Shown: positions 6,779 to 16,242 of the stretch, piece after piece
Layout of the letters: every line of letters starts with the position of its first letter
Numbering within the stretch: the first letter of the stretch is position 1
Assembly (NCBI RefSeq): GCF_000946815.1
Contig: NZ_CDRZ01000231.1
Location: 1 to 35,074 of the forward strand
Reading direction: 5' to 3'
Length of the DNA stretch: 35,074 nt
Source: Syntrophaceticus schinkii
GTDB lineage: Bacteria; Bacillota; DSM-12270; Thermacetogeniales; Thermacetogeniaceae
The notes under the pieces: model-generated
The model's input: the letters and a program-made list of their open reading frames with translations, nothing else
What the model was told of the DNA's origin: nothing
Database searches by the model: none
Position numbers and translations under genes: made by a program

Positions 6779-8661
6779 CTAGGGTTCCACCAAACCTTGT
6801 TCAGTGTTGACGAAAATGCGGTTTTTGCCCGTTTTTTTAGCCTGCAGAAGTGCTTTGTCTGCTTTCCAGAATAAATTTTTCAAATTAAAGAAGGTATCAG
6901 GTATATGGTAGGCGATACCAATAGAACAGGTGATGCTGTTGCTGTCGTTGAGCGTTACTTTTATGCCCATGCTTTTTTCAATTTTACTGGCAAATATCTT
7001 ATTGGCTGTTTGTGTTTCCTGGACAATTCTCTTGGCAAGTGAGATTGCTTTTTTTACATTTGTGTTAGGCATCAGAATGACGAATTCATCACCACCATAG
7101 CGAAAGGCTAAGTCAGTACTGCGAATGATTTTTTTCAGTATCGCCGCAAATTCTATCAAGACAATATCTCCTGCTGAGTGGCCGAAATTGTCATTGAAGT
7201 ACTTGAAATTATCCAAATCCAAACAGATAATCGAGTATTTAACATGTGATTGTAACCGCTCACCGTATTTTATATTTTCTGCATAAACAACATTTTCAAA
7301 TTCCTGGCGGTTGTACAACAGGGTCAAAGGGTCCTTGATCACAGCCATGTACAGATTGCGGTTGGCTTCTTCTAACTCCCAGGTTCGTGCCTTGACCTGT
7401 CTTTCCAGATCAGTTTTCAGCGATTCGGAAATATCCAGGGCATTGGAAAACTTCAGGGAGAGTGTAAAGGCCTGTAAGAAAACGAAGACAACCAGGCCGG
7501 CGGGGAAGGTGTCTGAAAGCAGGTTGATGTTATGGAAGTGGTTGGCATAAGTAGTGTCTATAAACGCAGTTATCAGCAAGATAAGTGTGCCGGCAAAAAT
7601 GATGTGGGAACCCTCCTCCTTTGTCTGGACAGCTTTGAATAAAACGAATAAGAGTAAAAAAAAAGACGAAAAATGCAAAAAACCTGATATGTTATCAAAA
7701 ACTTAGCGAACACTCTTAACGGAAAGCAGATGATGATCACAGAGTAGGCAAGGTTGATTCCCTGTATGAATTTTAATGAAAAAGGGGGAAATCCATCCGG
7801 GTAGAGGTGGTGGACAAACATGGTAAAACATAAAACGCCCAGAGGCACTGTAAGGTATTCAAGTTTTGACAGCATTTCAAAGTTGATGCCGGGGAATAAA
7901 GAAGTGATAAACACCTCCCCGGTCAGCAGAACTCTTAATGCCATGATGAGGCAAAACAGTCCCAAAAAGAGGAGCGAGCGTTCCTTGGTTCTTAAAATAT
8001 AGACACTCAGATGATAGATGCAGATGATAAACAGGCTTCCAAAAAGGAAGAGTTCCAGGGCCACTGCCATATCCCTTTGATGATAAATCTGCTCCTGGGT
8101 TCCCAGAAGGATGGATTTCCACATACCTCCCTTGACATGGGCAAAATTGGCCACATGAACGACAATCTCCACATCCTGGGCTTCGGTGCTGAAGGGAGTG
8201 ATCAGGGGGAGCCACTGGGGTTCTGTTTCTTGGAGAGATTTACCGGGAGCACCGTTTTCACAGATCAACTTACCGTCGATATACAGTCTGTAGGATGTGG
8301 CAAAGTCAGGCACCTTGAGCCCATAGGTTGTGTCGGTGTCCTGTATTCTCACCAGTAGGCGGTAAGTACCATAGCCAAAGGCACCTGATTTTCTTGCCTT
8401 ATTCCACAATCCTGGGACAGAGATTGTATTGCCTTCCACTGGTATTTCCTGGTCAAAAGACAGAAATTGTTCATCATAAAACTGCCATTCACCGTTAAGG
8501 GGGACAACCCCACTGCTTTCAAAATCAAGGTCCTCCAAGTTCAACAACCCCCCGACTGCTTGCGGGGGGGAGCCAAATGGTTCTCCGTGAGTGGACAAGA
8601 AAATAGCAGCACACAGAACGGCTGATGTGAGCAGGGCAATGATGATTATTTTAAAATTCAT
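6779..8661 (-). pseudogene. membrane diguanylate cyclase (7TMR-DISM sensor plus GGDEF), frame broken
   Basis: About 625 residues: N-terminal membrane anchor; an extracellular beta-rich DISM domain (LNGEWQFYDEQF, SVPGLWNK, YGTYRLLV, LYIDGKL); seven hydrophobic segments; a short coiled coil (RQVKARTWELEEANRNLY); and a C-terminal GGDEF domain with intact RYGGDEF and an I-site RxxD (RSTD) five residues before it, so feedback-inhibited c-di-GMP synthesis is expected. ATG 8661 has AGAGGGG 7 bases upstream. One base is missing around the run of nine A (plus strand 7656-7664), splitting the gene in the last membrane segments. A homopolymer break in an otherwise intact gene suggests a sequence error. 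The ligand sensed is unknown. Confidence 0.85.
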
Positions 8662-9210
8662 CAGCAAGACCCCTCTGACTGGCCCTCTAAAACACCATTG
8701 ATTACTATTAATTGTTTAACTAGTTAATATTTTAATTTCCACAATGTTGGCTATAATCCTTCCGGTTCTGGTTGTTTTATTCAGACTATGCAGGCAAATA
8801 CTTGGGTTGAGTCCCCAGTTGCAGTGCAAATTAGGTTTATCATCTCTTGAGATTACCTTTGAAAGTTTTTGTGGGATTCAGATATATAAAGAAGCAGGGA
8901 GAGGGGAGAGATGGCTGATGAATCGTGTCAGCGTACTGGCAGCAGGGATGGATATAGACCAGATCATAAAGGATATGATGGGAGGTGTCTGCATGGATAA
9001 ACATCACTGAGTTTATATGCGACCAGATTGCAAAGGATCTGATAGAGGGTATCAGATGCGCCTGGTTAAATCTGGCAGGACAAGCAGATTTGGCAGTGGC
9101 ACCGTGGCACTGGTGCACCAGGAGGACTATTGCACGCTCAATACACCCTGCTGTCCTTGAGGAGCAAGGTTATCAATGTTTGAGGTGACCTAATGCCACC
9201 TCTGATTGCT
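8662..9210. other. non-coding interval, nothing convincing
   Basis: Between the divergently placed cyclase start and the ABC-transporter end. The first 80 bases are AT-rich and probably hold the cyclase promoter. Short open frames exist (for example 8744-9010) but lack ribosome sites and family features. A small hairpin GAGGTG/CACCTC (9182-9187, 9197-9202) lies just past the ABC ATPase stop. Confidence 0.5.
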
Positions 9211-9942
9211 TTACTGCATCACCCGGGTCAGGAAGGAGCGTGTCCTGGAACTGCGGGGTTCTGTGAAGATCTGCCGGGGTTTTCCCTCTTCTACGATCAA
9301 GCCCTCATCCATAAAGATCACGCGGTCTCCGATCTCTTGAGCAAACTTCATCTCATGGGTTACCACAACCATGGTCATCCCATCCCGGGCCAGGTCTCCC
9401 ATAACCTCCAATACCTCGCCTACCATTTCCGGGTCGAGAGCAGAGGTCGGCTCATCAAAGAGCATCACCCTGGGCTGCATCGCCAAAGCCCTGGCGATGG
9501 CCACCCGCTGCTGCTGTCCACCGGACAGTTCTGCAGGGAAGCTTTCGGCCTTATCGCTCAAACCCACCTTTTCCAGGAGAGAGCGGGCAATCTCCAAAGC
9601 CTCCGGCCGATCCATTTTTTTGACGATCAGGGGTGCCATTGTGATGTTTTCCACAACATTTTTATGCGGAAAAAGGTTAAAGCTCTGGAAGACCATCCCG
9701 ATCTCCTCCCTGATTTTAGGGAGGTCTGCCTGTGGGTCAGTGATTTTGATGCCGGCAAACTCGATGCTGCCCTCTGTAGGTTCCTCAAGGATGTTCAAGC
9801 AGCGCAAGAGTGTGCTCTTTCCTGAACCGCTGGGCCCGATGATCACCAGCTTTTCCCCCTCTGCTACATCCAGGTCTATTCCGCGCAAAACCTCAAGTTC
9901 TCCGAAATTTTTGACAAGGTTTCTAACTTTAATGATTTCCAT
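9211..9942 (-). CDS. polar amino-acid ABC transporter ATP-binding protein
   Basis: 243 residues, the usual GlnQ/HisP length. Walker [10 protein letters not shown] at 36-44, Q-loop FQSFNLFPH, signature LSGGQQQR from 139, Walker [14 protein letters not shown] from 159, switch His in VVVTHEM. It energises import of a polar amino acid by the permease and binding protein encoded upstream on the same strand; its start overlaps the permease end by 14 bases. The substrate (Gln, His, Arg or cystine type) cannot be read from the sequence. Confidence 0.93.
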   Translation of the reverse strand: MEIIKVRNLVKNFGELEVLRGIDLDVAEGEKLVIIGPSGSGKSTLLRCLNILEEPTEGSIEFAGIKITDPQADLPKIREEIGMVFQSFNLFPHKNVVENITMAPLIVKKMDRPEALEIARSLLEKVGLSDKAESFPAELSGGQQQRVAIARALAMQPRVMLFDEPTSALDPEMVGEVLEVMGDLARDGMTMVVVTHEMKFAQEIGDRVIFMDEGLIVEEGKPRQIFTEPRSSRTRSFLTRVMQ

Positions 9943-10648
9943 TGGTATCGAGCCTCTTTTCTGTATAGTCCACCAAGCGTGAAATGCTCAAGGTCATGAT
10001 CAGGTAGAGGAAGGCCACGGCAAACCAAATTTCAAAGGGTCTGAAGGTGGTGCCGATGATCAACTGTCCCTGGCGGGTGAGCTCTGCGTATCCGATGCAG
10101 ATCAGCAGGGATGTATCTTTGAGCATAGCTATGAACTCGTTCCCCAAGGGGGGTATTACCCTCCGGAAGGCTTGAGGAAGGATTATATGGCGCATGGCCT
10201 GCTTCGGTGTCATCCCCAGGGAAAGTGCGGCCTCTTGCTGCCCCTTTTCTATGGACTGGATGCCCGCTCTGAAGATCTCGGAAACGTATGCCCCGCTGTT
10301 GATACTGCAGGCAGCCACAGCAGCCACAAAGGGGGGGATATGGGAAGTGGATGTAAAGGGGCCCAGTGCAAATGATGTTGCCAGAAAAATTTTAAACTCC
10401 TGGATTACCGGTGGCAGTCCGAAATAAACGATAAATAATTGAACAAGCAGGGGAGTACCACGCACAAAGTCGACATAGCATGTGGCTAGGCCCCGCAGGA
10501 ACCGGTTTTTGGAGAGACGCCCCATCCCTCCGAAGAGGCCGAGAATACAGCCAATTGCCACAGCTATCAATGTAACTTTAAGTGTTTGTAAAACCCCTGT
10601 GAGTAAAAAAGGTAATGATTGAATAATAAGTTCCAAGCTAGTAGGCAC
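9929..10648 (-). CDS. polar amino-acid ABC transporter permease
   Basis: 239 residues with about five membrane helices and the HisM/GlnP-type signature: [13 protein letters not shown], then the EAA loop [22 protein letters not shown], which docks the ATPase. It probably works as a homodimer because no second permease gene is present. It lies between the binding-protein gene (109 bases upstream, past a terminator) and the ATPase gene (overlapping). Confidence 0.93.
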   Translation of the reverse strand: MPTSLELIIQSLPFLLTGVLQTLKVTLIAVAIGCILGLFGGMGRLSKNRFLRGLATCYVDFVRGTPLLVQLFIVYFGLPPVIQEFKIFLATSFALGPFTSTSHIPPFVAAVAACSINSGAYVSEIFRAGIQSIEKGQQEAALSLGMTPKQAMRHIILPQAFRRVIPPLGNEFIAMLKDTSLLICIGYAELTRQGQLIIGTTFRPFEIWFAVAFLYLIMTLSISRLVDYTEKRLDTNGNH

Positions 10649-10701
10649 CTCACTTAAACTTCCTTGGTTTAGCCATTGTTATAATCTGAATGTTAATTAT
10701 C

Positions 10702-10740
10702 AAAAAAAGATCTGCGCAACCCGCCAGGCTGCGCAGATCT
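10702..10740 (-). terminator. intra-operon terminator between binding protein and permease
   Basis: On the minus strand AGATCTGCGCA (10740-10730) and TGCGCAGATCT (10718-10708) form a perfect 11-bp stem followed by seven T. Partial read-through would give more binding protein than membrane subunits, a common arrangement. Confidence 0.88.
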
Positions 10741-10757
10741 GGTATCATTGCGTTTAC

Positions 10758-11591
10758 CTACGCTTCTTTGCCGGGCAGGAACTCCGGTGGTTCCTCACCG
10801 AACCACTTCTTGTATAGTTTTGCATACTCTCCGCTTTCTTTCAGCTTTTTAAGGCCGTTATTGATTTTCTCCAGAAGTTTGGTGTTTCCCTTTTTGACAG
10901 CGATTCCATAGTATTCACTTTCCAGGATGTCGCCCACAATCTTGTAATCTTTTTTACTCTTGCTGACGTAATATTGATTGACTGGGTTATCATTGACCAG
11001 AGCATCGGCACCGCCGTTTTTCACTTCCATTAATGCATCTGTTACCTGGTCGAAATCTGTGACATTGGCGCCCTCAATTGTTTTTGCGTATTTTGAACCT
11101 GTTGTCCCGATTTGTACGGCAATCTTTTTGCCCTTCAGGTCTTTAACACTTTTGATCTTATCTTCATTTGCTCTGACCACAACACTCAAACCCGCTTTAT
11201 AGTAGGGTGTCGAAAAATCAACACTCTCTAATCGGTCTTCATCGATGGTCAGGCCGGAAGCACCGATATCGATATTACCTGTTTTTACAGAGGACACGAT
11301 TCCATCAAAGCCCATATCCTTGAGTTCAACATCAAAGCCTTCTACTTCACCGATAGCCTTGATTAATTCAATATCGAAACCGGTGAACTCCCCGGTTTTC
11401 TCATCTCTGAATTCAAGAGGCGCAAAAGTTGCCTCAAATGCCACAGTGTACTTTGGCTTTTCCTTAGTATCCTTATCACCGGCTGCCGGAGTTCCGTTAT
11501 TATTATCACTGCTGCACCCCACCCCAAAAGCACCAAAAAGGCCAATTAACATCACAATCAACAGATACCTAAAAACCTTACGCAAGCTCAT
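10758..11591 (-). CDS. amino-acid ABC transporter substrate-binding lipoprotein
   Basis: 277 residues: basic N-terminus, hydrophobic signal and lipobox-like GVGC with C26, then a Ser/Asn/Asp/Gly linker and an SBP_bac_3 domain (FEATFAPLEFRDEKTGEFTG, FDGIVSSVKTGNIDIGASGLT). It would be anchored on the outer face and deliver a polar amino acid to the permease. The -3 position of the lipobox is Gly rather than Leu, a mild deviation. ATG 11591 follows GGGGGG directly; a TTG two codons later has better spacing. First gene of a three-gene operon. Confidence 0.92.
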   Translation of the reverse strand: MSLRKVFRYLLIVMLIGLFGAFGVGCSSDNNNGTPAAGDKDTKEKPKYTVAFEATFAPLEFRDEKTGEFTGFDIELIKAIGEVEGFDVELKDMGFDGIVSSVKTGNIDIGASGLTIDEDRLESVDFSTPYYKAGLSVVVRANEDKIKSVKDLKGKKIAVQIGTTGSKYAKTIEGANVTDFDQVTDALMEVKNGGADALVNDNPVNQYYVSKSKKDYKIVGDILESEYYGIAVKKGNTKLLEKINNGLKKLKESGEYAKLYKKWFGEEPPEFLPGKEA

Positions 11592-11704
11592 CCCCCCACA
11601 AAAATTTTGTTTTTTTGATACAATAGAGTTTGTTTGTTATAGAAGCAACAGTATAAATATTCGATTTCTTAAGTAAAAATCCTTTATCTTGTTCAGGTGG
11701 TTTT

Positions 11705-12553
11705 ATGAGAATTAATAAACAACACATTGCCGATCTTGCTCTGCTGGGAACGGCATTTGCCTGGGGGACAACCTTTCAGCTTGTTAAAGATGCATTGACT
11801 GACATTGATACCTTTCCTTTCCTGGCAATTCGTTTTTTTGCTGCATTTTTAATCCTCCTTCCCTTTCGGAAGGGAAAGTTTAGCTGGAACCCGGCTGCCT
11901 TGAGGGCGGGTATTTATCTCTTCTGCGGATATGCATTTCAAACCCTGGGACTCTTGTGGACGACCCCGAGCAAGGCAGCTTTCATCACAGGATTGAATGT
12001 GATTTTGGTGCCATTCATGGCTGCCTTTTTAGATAAAAAGCTGCCCTATTGGGGAGCCTGCGCCGGGGCGGTGTTGGCTGCTTTCGGATTGGGATTAATA
12101 TCTCTGGAGGGTGTGTTTTTACCAGGCAAAGGTGACCTGCTGGTTTTATGCTGCTCTGTTTTCTTTGCCCTTCAGATCCTGGCGGTCAGAGAAGCCAGCA
12201 AAACTATGAACGCCCAGGACCTGACACTGATCCAAGTGGGAGTTGTTTCCCTCTGCAGCTTCGGAATCTGGGGCGGCTTCGGTGGAAACAGCATCAACTG
12301 GACACCTGCGGTTCTCTGGGCATTGGCCATCACCTCAGTTTTTGCCACCGCACTGGCTTTCTTGAGCCAGAGCTGGGCACAGCGCTTCACCGGTGCAGAC
12401 AGGGTAGCCTTATTACTGGCCACGGAACCCGTTTTTGCCGGACTGTTCAGCTATCTTTACGGAGGTGAAGTTTTCAGCCCCCAGAAGCTCCTGGGCTGTG
12501 CCCTGATCTTCACCGGCATCTTGCTGAGCGAACTCACCGGTGCTAAAGAATGA
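11705..12553 (+). CDS. DMT-superfamily (EamA) transporter
   Basis: 282 residues with ten predicted membrane helices in two EamA halves; GTAFAWGTTFQLVK at the N-terminus and the second-half LATEPVFAGLFSYLYGGE are typical of drug/metabolite exporters, often for amino acids or metabolites. Divergent from the ABC operon, about 110 bases apart. ATG 11705 is preceded by CAGGTGG. Its TGA stop at 12551-12553 is the first triplet of a REP-like element. The substrate is unknown. Confidence 0.88.
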   Translation: MRINKQHIADLALLGTAFAWGTTFQLVKDALTDIDTFPFLAIRFFAAFLILLPFRKGKFSWNPAALRAGIYLFCGYAFQTLGLLWTTPSKAAFITGLNVILVPFMAAFLDKKLPYWGACAGAVLAAFGLGLISLEGVFLPGKGDLLVLCCSVFFALQILAVREASKTMNAQDLTLIQVGVVSLCSFGIWGGFGGNSINWTPAVLWALAITSVFATALAFLSQSWAQRFTGADRVALLLATEPVFAGLFSYLYGGEVFSPQKLLGCALIFTGILLSELTGAKE

Positions 12554-12579
12554 GACGCGGGGACGGTTCTCGCGTCTCA
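12551..12579. repeat. REP-like element, TGAGACGCG family
   Basis: GAGACGCG (12552-12559) and CGCGTCTC (12571-12578) flank an 11-base loop GGGACGGTTCT. It is nearly the same as the element at 4111-4173 and, as there, its TGA supplies the upstream gene's stop. The hairpin may also act as a terminator. Confidence 0.7.
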
Positions 12580-12658
12580 CTCATGTTTCATTGGTCTGCT
12601 TTCACCTGGCCTTTTGGTGACAGTTACCTGAATAAAGCTAGCTTGGTTCCGATAGGTG

Positions 12659-12688
12659 TTGTCAGAGTGGTTGTCCTGCTGTTATAAT
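12659..12688 (+). promoter_or_regulatory. sigma-A promoter of the tRNA gene
   Basis: TTGTCA (12659-12664) and TATAAT (12683-12688), 18 bases apart, end 22 bases before the tRNA. Confidence 0.7.
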
Positions 12689-12710
12689 ATCTTTTGAAGA
12701 ACATTAATAT

Positions 12711-12785
12711 GCTGATGTAGCTCAGGGGTAGAGCAGCTCACTCGTAATGAGCAGGTCGTCGGTTCAAATCCGACCATCAGCTCCA
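12711..12785 (+). tRNA. tRNA-Thr (anticodon CGT)
   Basis: Full cloverleaf: acceptor GCTGATG/CATCAGC, D arm with AGCTCAGGGGTAGAGC, anticodon stem GCTCA/TGAGC with loop CTCGTAA (anticodon CGT), T loop GGTTCAAATCC, discriminator T and encoded CCA at 12783-12785. It reads ACG threonine codons. Confidence 0.95.
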
Positions 12786-12799
12786 AATAAAACCTCACT

Positions 12800-12823
12800 C
12801 CCGCAAGGAATTGCGGGATTTTC
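12800..12823 (+). terminator. intrinsic terminator after tRNA-Thr
   Basis: CCCGCAA (12800-12806), loop GGAA, TTGCGGG (12811-12817), then ATTTTCC. Confidence 0.8.
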
Positions 12824-12968
12824 CTTTCTTTGAAGTTGGTTTTACCGGTTGCTTTTCCCCTTTTGAGTCCGGTGGCAGATCATTGTGAATCCGAGTGTTG
12901 ATTGTTCTGGCGATTCCACTCACTTTTTTGTTACATTCCCATAGAAATAAAATTTCAAAAATAATGGG

Positions 12969-12997
12969 TTGACACCAAAATAAGTGGATGGTATTAT
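12969..12997 (+). promoter_or_regulatory. sigma-A promoter of the methyltransferase operon
   Basis: TTGACA (12969-12974) and TATTAT (12992-12997) with a 17-base spacer. A candidate GntR operator follows directly. Confidence 0.8.
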
Positions 12998-12999
12998 GG

Positions 13000-13018
13000 A
13001 TGTAGTAACATGTAGATA
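13000..13018 (+). promoter_or_regulatory. candidate GntR operator downstream of the -10 box
   Basis: ATGTAGTAACAT at 13000-13011 followed by TAGATA at 13013-13018. The same TAGTAACAT followed by TAGATA occurs in the same place relative to the gntR -10 box (plus strand 17621-17646, opposite orientation). Its position over the likely transcription start would suit repression. Inferred from this match alone. Confidence 0.45.
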
Positions 13019-13113
13019 CAGGTAGGTACAGATTATAGAAAGGGGGTTGATATACAGTTAATTGCAGTTTGTTTTCTCCGAACAAAAAAAAAACTAATGG
13101 GGAGGCAATGGTC

Positions 13114-13752
13114 ATGGTGGATTTGAAACTGGTCACAAAAGCGATGGGTGAACTTGATGAAGATCAGGTAGTGTCGGCGTTAACTGATTTTATGGCATCG
13201 GATCCTTCAAGAGAGGATACTCTGAAGGTAATGAGTGCCTGCCAGCAGGGAATGTCACTTGTAGGAGATCTGTTCGATCAGGGCGAATATTTTGTAGGTG
13301 ACCTGATCTACGCCGGTGAATTATTGACTAAGGCCATCGAAACCATCAAGCCGGCGTTGAAGGGTGAAAGCGTTGCTAAGATAGGGAAAATGGTGCTGGG
13401 TACGGTTCAGGGAGACTTGCACGATATCGGCAAAAATATCTTCAAAAGTTTAGCAGAATCAGCCGGCTTTGAAGTTTATGACCTGGGGACCGATACGCCC
13501 CCCGAAGACTTCGCGAGTAAGGCTAAAGAAGTAAACGCTGATATAGTTGGGATGAGTGGAATTTTAACTCTAGCCTCTAATGCGATGAAAGATACTGTTG
13601 AAAGTCTGAAAGAGGCTAACCTGAGGGAAAACGTAAAGATTATCATCGGTGGAAACCTTGTTACCAGTGATCTTTGCAGCCATGTGGGAGCAGATGCCTT
13701 TACAACAAATGCCGCCGAAGGAGTAAAAATATGCCAGGGGTGGGTGAAATAA
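13114..13752 (+). CDS. corrinoid methyl-carrier protein (MtaC/MtbC type)
   Basis: 212 residues: N-terminal helical cap (about 1-85) and C-terminal Rossmann-like B12 domain with D101-L-H103-D-I-G106-KN, where the His is the lower cobalt ligand, and GGNLV for the nucleotide tail. It accepts a methyl group from a substrate methyltransferase and hands it to a second one. ATG 13114 was chosen because GGGGAGG (13099-13105) is 8 bases upstream; the in-frame ATG at 13108 is too close. One base separates it from the UroD-type gene. A second corrinoid protein (16243-16869) shares the same plan. Confidence 0.93.
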   Translation: MVDLKLVTKAMGELDEDQVVSALTDFMASDPSREDTLKVMSACQQGMSLVGDLFDQGEYFVGDLIYAGELLTKAIETIKPALKGESVAKIGKMVLGTVQGDLHDIGKNIFKSLAESAGFEVYDLGTDTPPEDFASKAKEVNADIVGMSGILTLASNAMKDTVESLKEANLRENVKIIIGGNLVTSDLCSHVGADAFTTNAAEGVKICQGWVK

Positions 13753-13753
13753 C

Positions 13754-14929
13754 ATGACTGATGCGACTAATCTATTTAATGAGAGAGTGCAGTTGTATAA
13801 AGATGCTGCAAGGCATAAGAAGACTAGTCGTGTATTAAATCTCGCTAATATTTGGACCTGGAAAATATGTGACTCAGGTTATAAGCTGAGTGAAGCGTTA
13901 TTTGATTACAACAAGATGGAAGATATTGTTTGCAAGTTTCATGAGAAGTACCAGTTTGATTTTTACATGGACTATGGTCTTAGAAATCCCTTGAGAATAC
14001 CGGATGTTCTTGGATTTACCGATTATATTATCGACGATGATACCTGTAGTTTAACGTATGCCACTGATATAAACTATATGACCGAGGAAGATTATGATCT
14101 GATCATTGAGAATTTTGACAAATATTTATGGACCAGATGTGTTCCCCGAAAGTTCAAAAAACTATGTGGCCCGAACGGCAAAGAAATGCTTAAAAAAGCC
14201 GCTGAAGAATTAGTTAAATACCAAGAATTCGGTGCACATATATTAAATAAAATGGAAACTGATTATGGTGTTCCAGGATCTATATTTGTAGGAGTTCCTA
14301 CGTTTTTCAATTTCTTCGAGACTATGTACCTGGCCTTTAGAGGTATGAAAGCCCTATCAATAGATTTACGCAGAATTCCTGATAAGGTGAAAGCAGTATG
14401 CCAGGCTCATGGTAATGGACGGGCATTCGAACAATATAAGGCCTCTGTACAACCTGGAACTAATATGAATAATGGACCTGACTTTTGTATATATTTGTTG
14501 TCCCATGTGATCTTAAGTAAAAAACAATTTGAAGAATTCTACTGGCCATACTTAAAAGAACTATTTGATTTCGTTGAGAAGTATGACAAAATCATGCACA
14601 TCTTTAATGAAAGTGAAAACAGCAGGTTGTATGATTTTTATAAACAAGCCCCGAAAGGCCATGTTGTTGTCCATTTTGAGAATGATGACCTGTTCAAAGC
14701 GAAAAAGGAAATTGGCGATACAGTCTGTTTGTGCGGTGGGATGCCTTCAGACCTTCTTGCTCGTGGAACTAAAAAAGAGTGTATCGATTATGCCAAACGG
14801 CTGATCGATGAACTGGCTTCTGATGGTGGGTTTATTTTCAGCCAGGATAAGATGATTTCTTACCCAAATGATTGCTCCGCTGAAAATTTGAAGGCTGTTA
14901 ATGAGTTTGTGCAGGAATATAGAATTTAA
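13754..14929 (+). CDS. uroporphyrinogen-decarboxylase-family methyltransferase
   Basis: 391 residues of the UroD/MtaA/CmuA fold. Because it directly follows a corrinoid gene, it is most likely a methyltransferase rather than a heme enzyme: either a substrate:corrinoid methyltransferase (as in acetogen O-demethylases) or a corrinoid:carrier one. The C-terminal half carries IMHIFNESENSR and VCLCGGMPSDLL, where MtaA-like enzymes place their zinc ligands; the classical HxC is altered to HIFNE, so the metal site differs from MtaA. The substrate is unknown; methoxylated aromatics are one possibility. Codon use looks more AT-rich than the neighbours. Confidence 0.85.
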   Translation: MTDATNLFNERVQLYKDAARHKKTSRVLNLANIWTWKICDSGYKLSEALFDYNKMEDIVCKFHEKYQFDFYMDYGLRNPLRIPDVLGFTDYIIDDDTCSLTYATDINYMTEEDYDLIIENFDKYLWTRCVPRKFKKLCGPNGKEMLKKAAEELVKYQEFGAHILNKMETDYGVPGSIFVGVPTFFNFFETMYLAFRGMKALSIDLRRIPDKVKAVCQAHGNGRAFEQYKASVQPGTNMNNGPDFCIYLLSHVILSKKQFEEFYWPYLKELFDFVEKYDKIMHIFNESENSRLYDFYKQAPKGHVVVHFENDDLFKAKKEIGDTVCLCGGMPSDLLARGTKKECIDYAKRLIDELASDGGFIFSQDKMISYPNDCSAENLKAVNEFVQEYRI

Positions 14930-14948
14930 ATAAGGGGGGTCCATTTTA

Positions 14949-15083
14949 ATGGTTGAACAGAGTCTGTTTACTTACCCTGAAGGTTGGAATGAGATGTTGG
15001 CTGAATTGGATTTTATACCGGAGGAGCAAAGAGATGCTTTTATGCAAGCCTTTTTAGATGTAATATGCCATGTATTTGCCTAA
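14949..15083 (+). CDS. 44-residue protein in the methyltransferase operon
   Basis: Short frame with a strong AAGGGGGG ribosome site about 9 bases before ATG 14949, 19 bases after the UroD-type gene and before the operon terminator. The product is acidic and helical (WNEMLAELDFIPEEQRDAFMQAF) with one Cys. No family recognised. The spacing, ribosome site and position suggest a real gene, perhaps an accessory peptide of the methyltransferase. Confidence 0.55.
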   Translation: MVEQSLFTYPEGWNEMLAELDFIPEEQRDAFMQAFLDVICHVFA

Positions 15084-15113
15084 CTTTATGATCTCTACAT
15101 AGTTAGGTTCCGA

Positions 15114-15151
15114 GATGCCTTCTCTTCTAGCCTGGGGAGAAGGCATCTTTT
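15114..15151 (+). terminator. intrinsic terminator of the corrinoid/UroD operon
   Basis: GATGCCTTCTC (15114-15124) pairs with GAGAAGGCATC (15137-15147), 12-base loop, then TTTT. Confidence 0.88.
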
Positions 15152-15276
15152 CTCAAACGTGATTCTTGATATCTTGAGAGGGCGAAGACGCCCTTACAGT
15201 TAAAGTGACAGTATAAGGTATAACTTGATGGCACTAGGTCATGGTTTTTAATTGTACCAGGAAGGAGCTTGTTAAG

Positions 15277-16080
15277 ATGATCATTATCGGTGAAAAGATC
15301 AACGGGACTATCCCGAGTGTAAAAAAGGCCATTGAGGAGCGGGATGAGGAATTAATCAGGACTCTGGCTCTAAAGCAGTCTGAGGCAGGGGCAGACTATA
15401 TTGATGTATGTGCAGGTACAGATCCCAAAATAGAATGTGATGTATTGAAGTGGTTAATGGATATTGTCCAAGACGCAGTCGATACCCCTTTATCTATAGA
15501 CAGTCCAAACCCCAGAACTATTGAAAGTGTGTTTCCGTACGCCAAACGCACCGGTATCATCAATTCTGTATCTGAAGAGGGGGATAAGTGTGAGGTTATT
15601 TTCCCCTTAATAAAGGGAACACAGTGGCAGGTAATTGCCTTAACCTGTGACAATAATGGAATCCCCTCCGATGTGCAAACAAGAGTGAATATTACCAAAC
15701 AGCTGGTCGACAAGGCGGAAAAATATGATATTGCTCCCGACAGGATGCACATCGATCCCCTGGTGATTGCTCTTTCCACAGATAATAATTCGCTGGTAAA
15801 ATTCATGGAAACAACGACGACCATTAAGGAACTATATCCAGACATCAAGGTTACATCAGGTTTGAGCAATATCTCTTTCGGTATGCCTTTGAGGAGAGTT
15901 GTAAACCAGAATTTCCTAACGCTGGCGATGTTCGCAGGTATGGATTCAGTCATCATGGACCCCTGTAATCAGGAGATGGTGGCTACACTGCTGGCAGCCG
16001 AGGCTCTGTTGGGCCGGGATAGATTTTGCAGGAAATACTCCAATGCATTTCGCAAGGGGAAGATAGGAGCTAAAAAATAA
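15277..16080 (+). CDS. methyltetrahydrofolate:corrinoid methyltransferase (AcsE/MtrH-like)
   Basis: 267 residues of the pterin-binding TIM barrel family: MIIIGEKINGT at the N-terminus, AGADYIDVCAGTDP, PLSIDSPNPRTIESV, NSVSEE, IDPLVIALSTDN and SGLSNISFGMP are the conserved pterin-site segments. It moves a methyl group between a corrinoid protein and tetrahydrofolate, linking the methyl-transfer locus to the Wood-Ljungdahl pathway. ATG 15277 has AGGAAGGAG 9 bases upstream; an ATG at 15241 lacks a good site. It lies downstream of a terminator, so it has its own promoter, probably within 15150-15240. Confidence 0.9.
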   Translation: MIIIGEKINGTIPSVKKAIEERDEELIRTLALKQSEAGADYIDVCAGTDPKIECDVLKWLMDIVQDAVDTPLSIDSPNPRTIESVFPYAKRTGIINSVSEEGDKCEVIFPLIKGTQWQVIALTCDNNGIPSDVQTRVNITKQLVDKAEKYDIAPDRMHIDPLVIALSTDNNSLVKFMETTTTIKELYPDIKVTSGLSNISFGMPLRRVVNQNFLTLAMFAGMDSVIMDPCNQEMVATLLAAEALLGRDRFCRKYSNAFRKGKIGAKK

Positions 16081-16117
16081 TAACAGGTACTAATATTCAT
16101 ACATAGTGTAACTTTTA

Positions 16118-16149
16118 TAAGGGGGCACCCAGTTTTGGATACCCCCTTT
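16118..16149 (+). terminator. hairpin after the MeTr gene
   Basis: AAGGGGG (16119-16125) pairs with CCCCCTT (16142-16148); only a short T run follows. It lies between convergent genes. Confidence 0.5.
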
Positions 16150-16242
16150 AATGTTCTTATGGTCTCTGCGTTGAAAACAGAGGTTGTAGGCGGGAGGCCT
16201 TTTGTTTTCACCCTCTGTTGGTTTGCCGGGCGTCAAGGGCGT

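Noticed and set aside
8744-9010. Possible 88-residue protein
   Set aside because: No ribosome site, no recognisable features, and overlapping frames of similar length on both strands.
9193-9982. Long plus-strand frames across the ABC ATPase
   Set aside because: Antisense shadows of a well-conserved ATPase gene.
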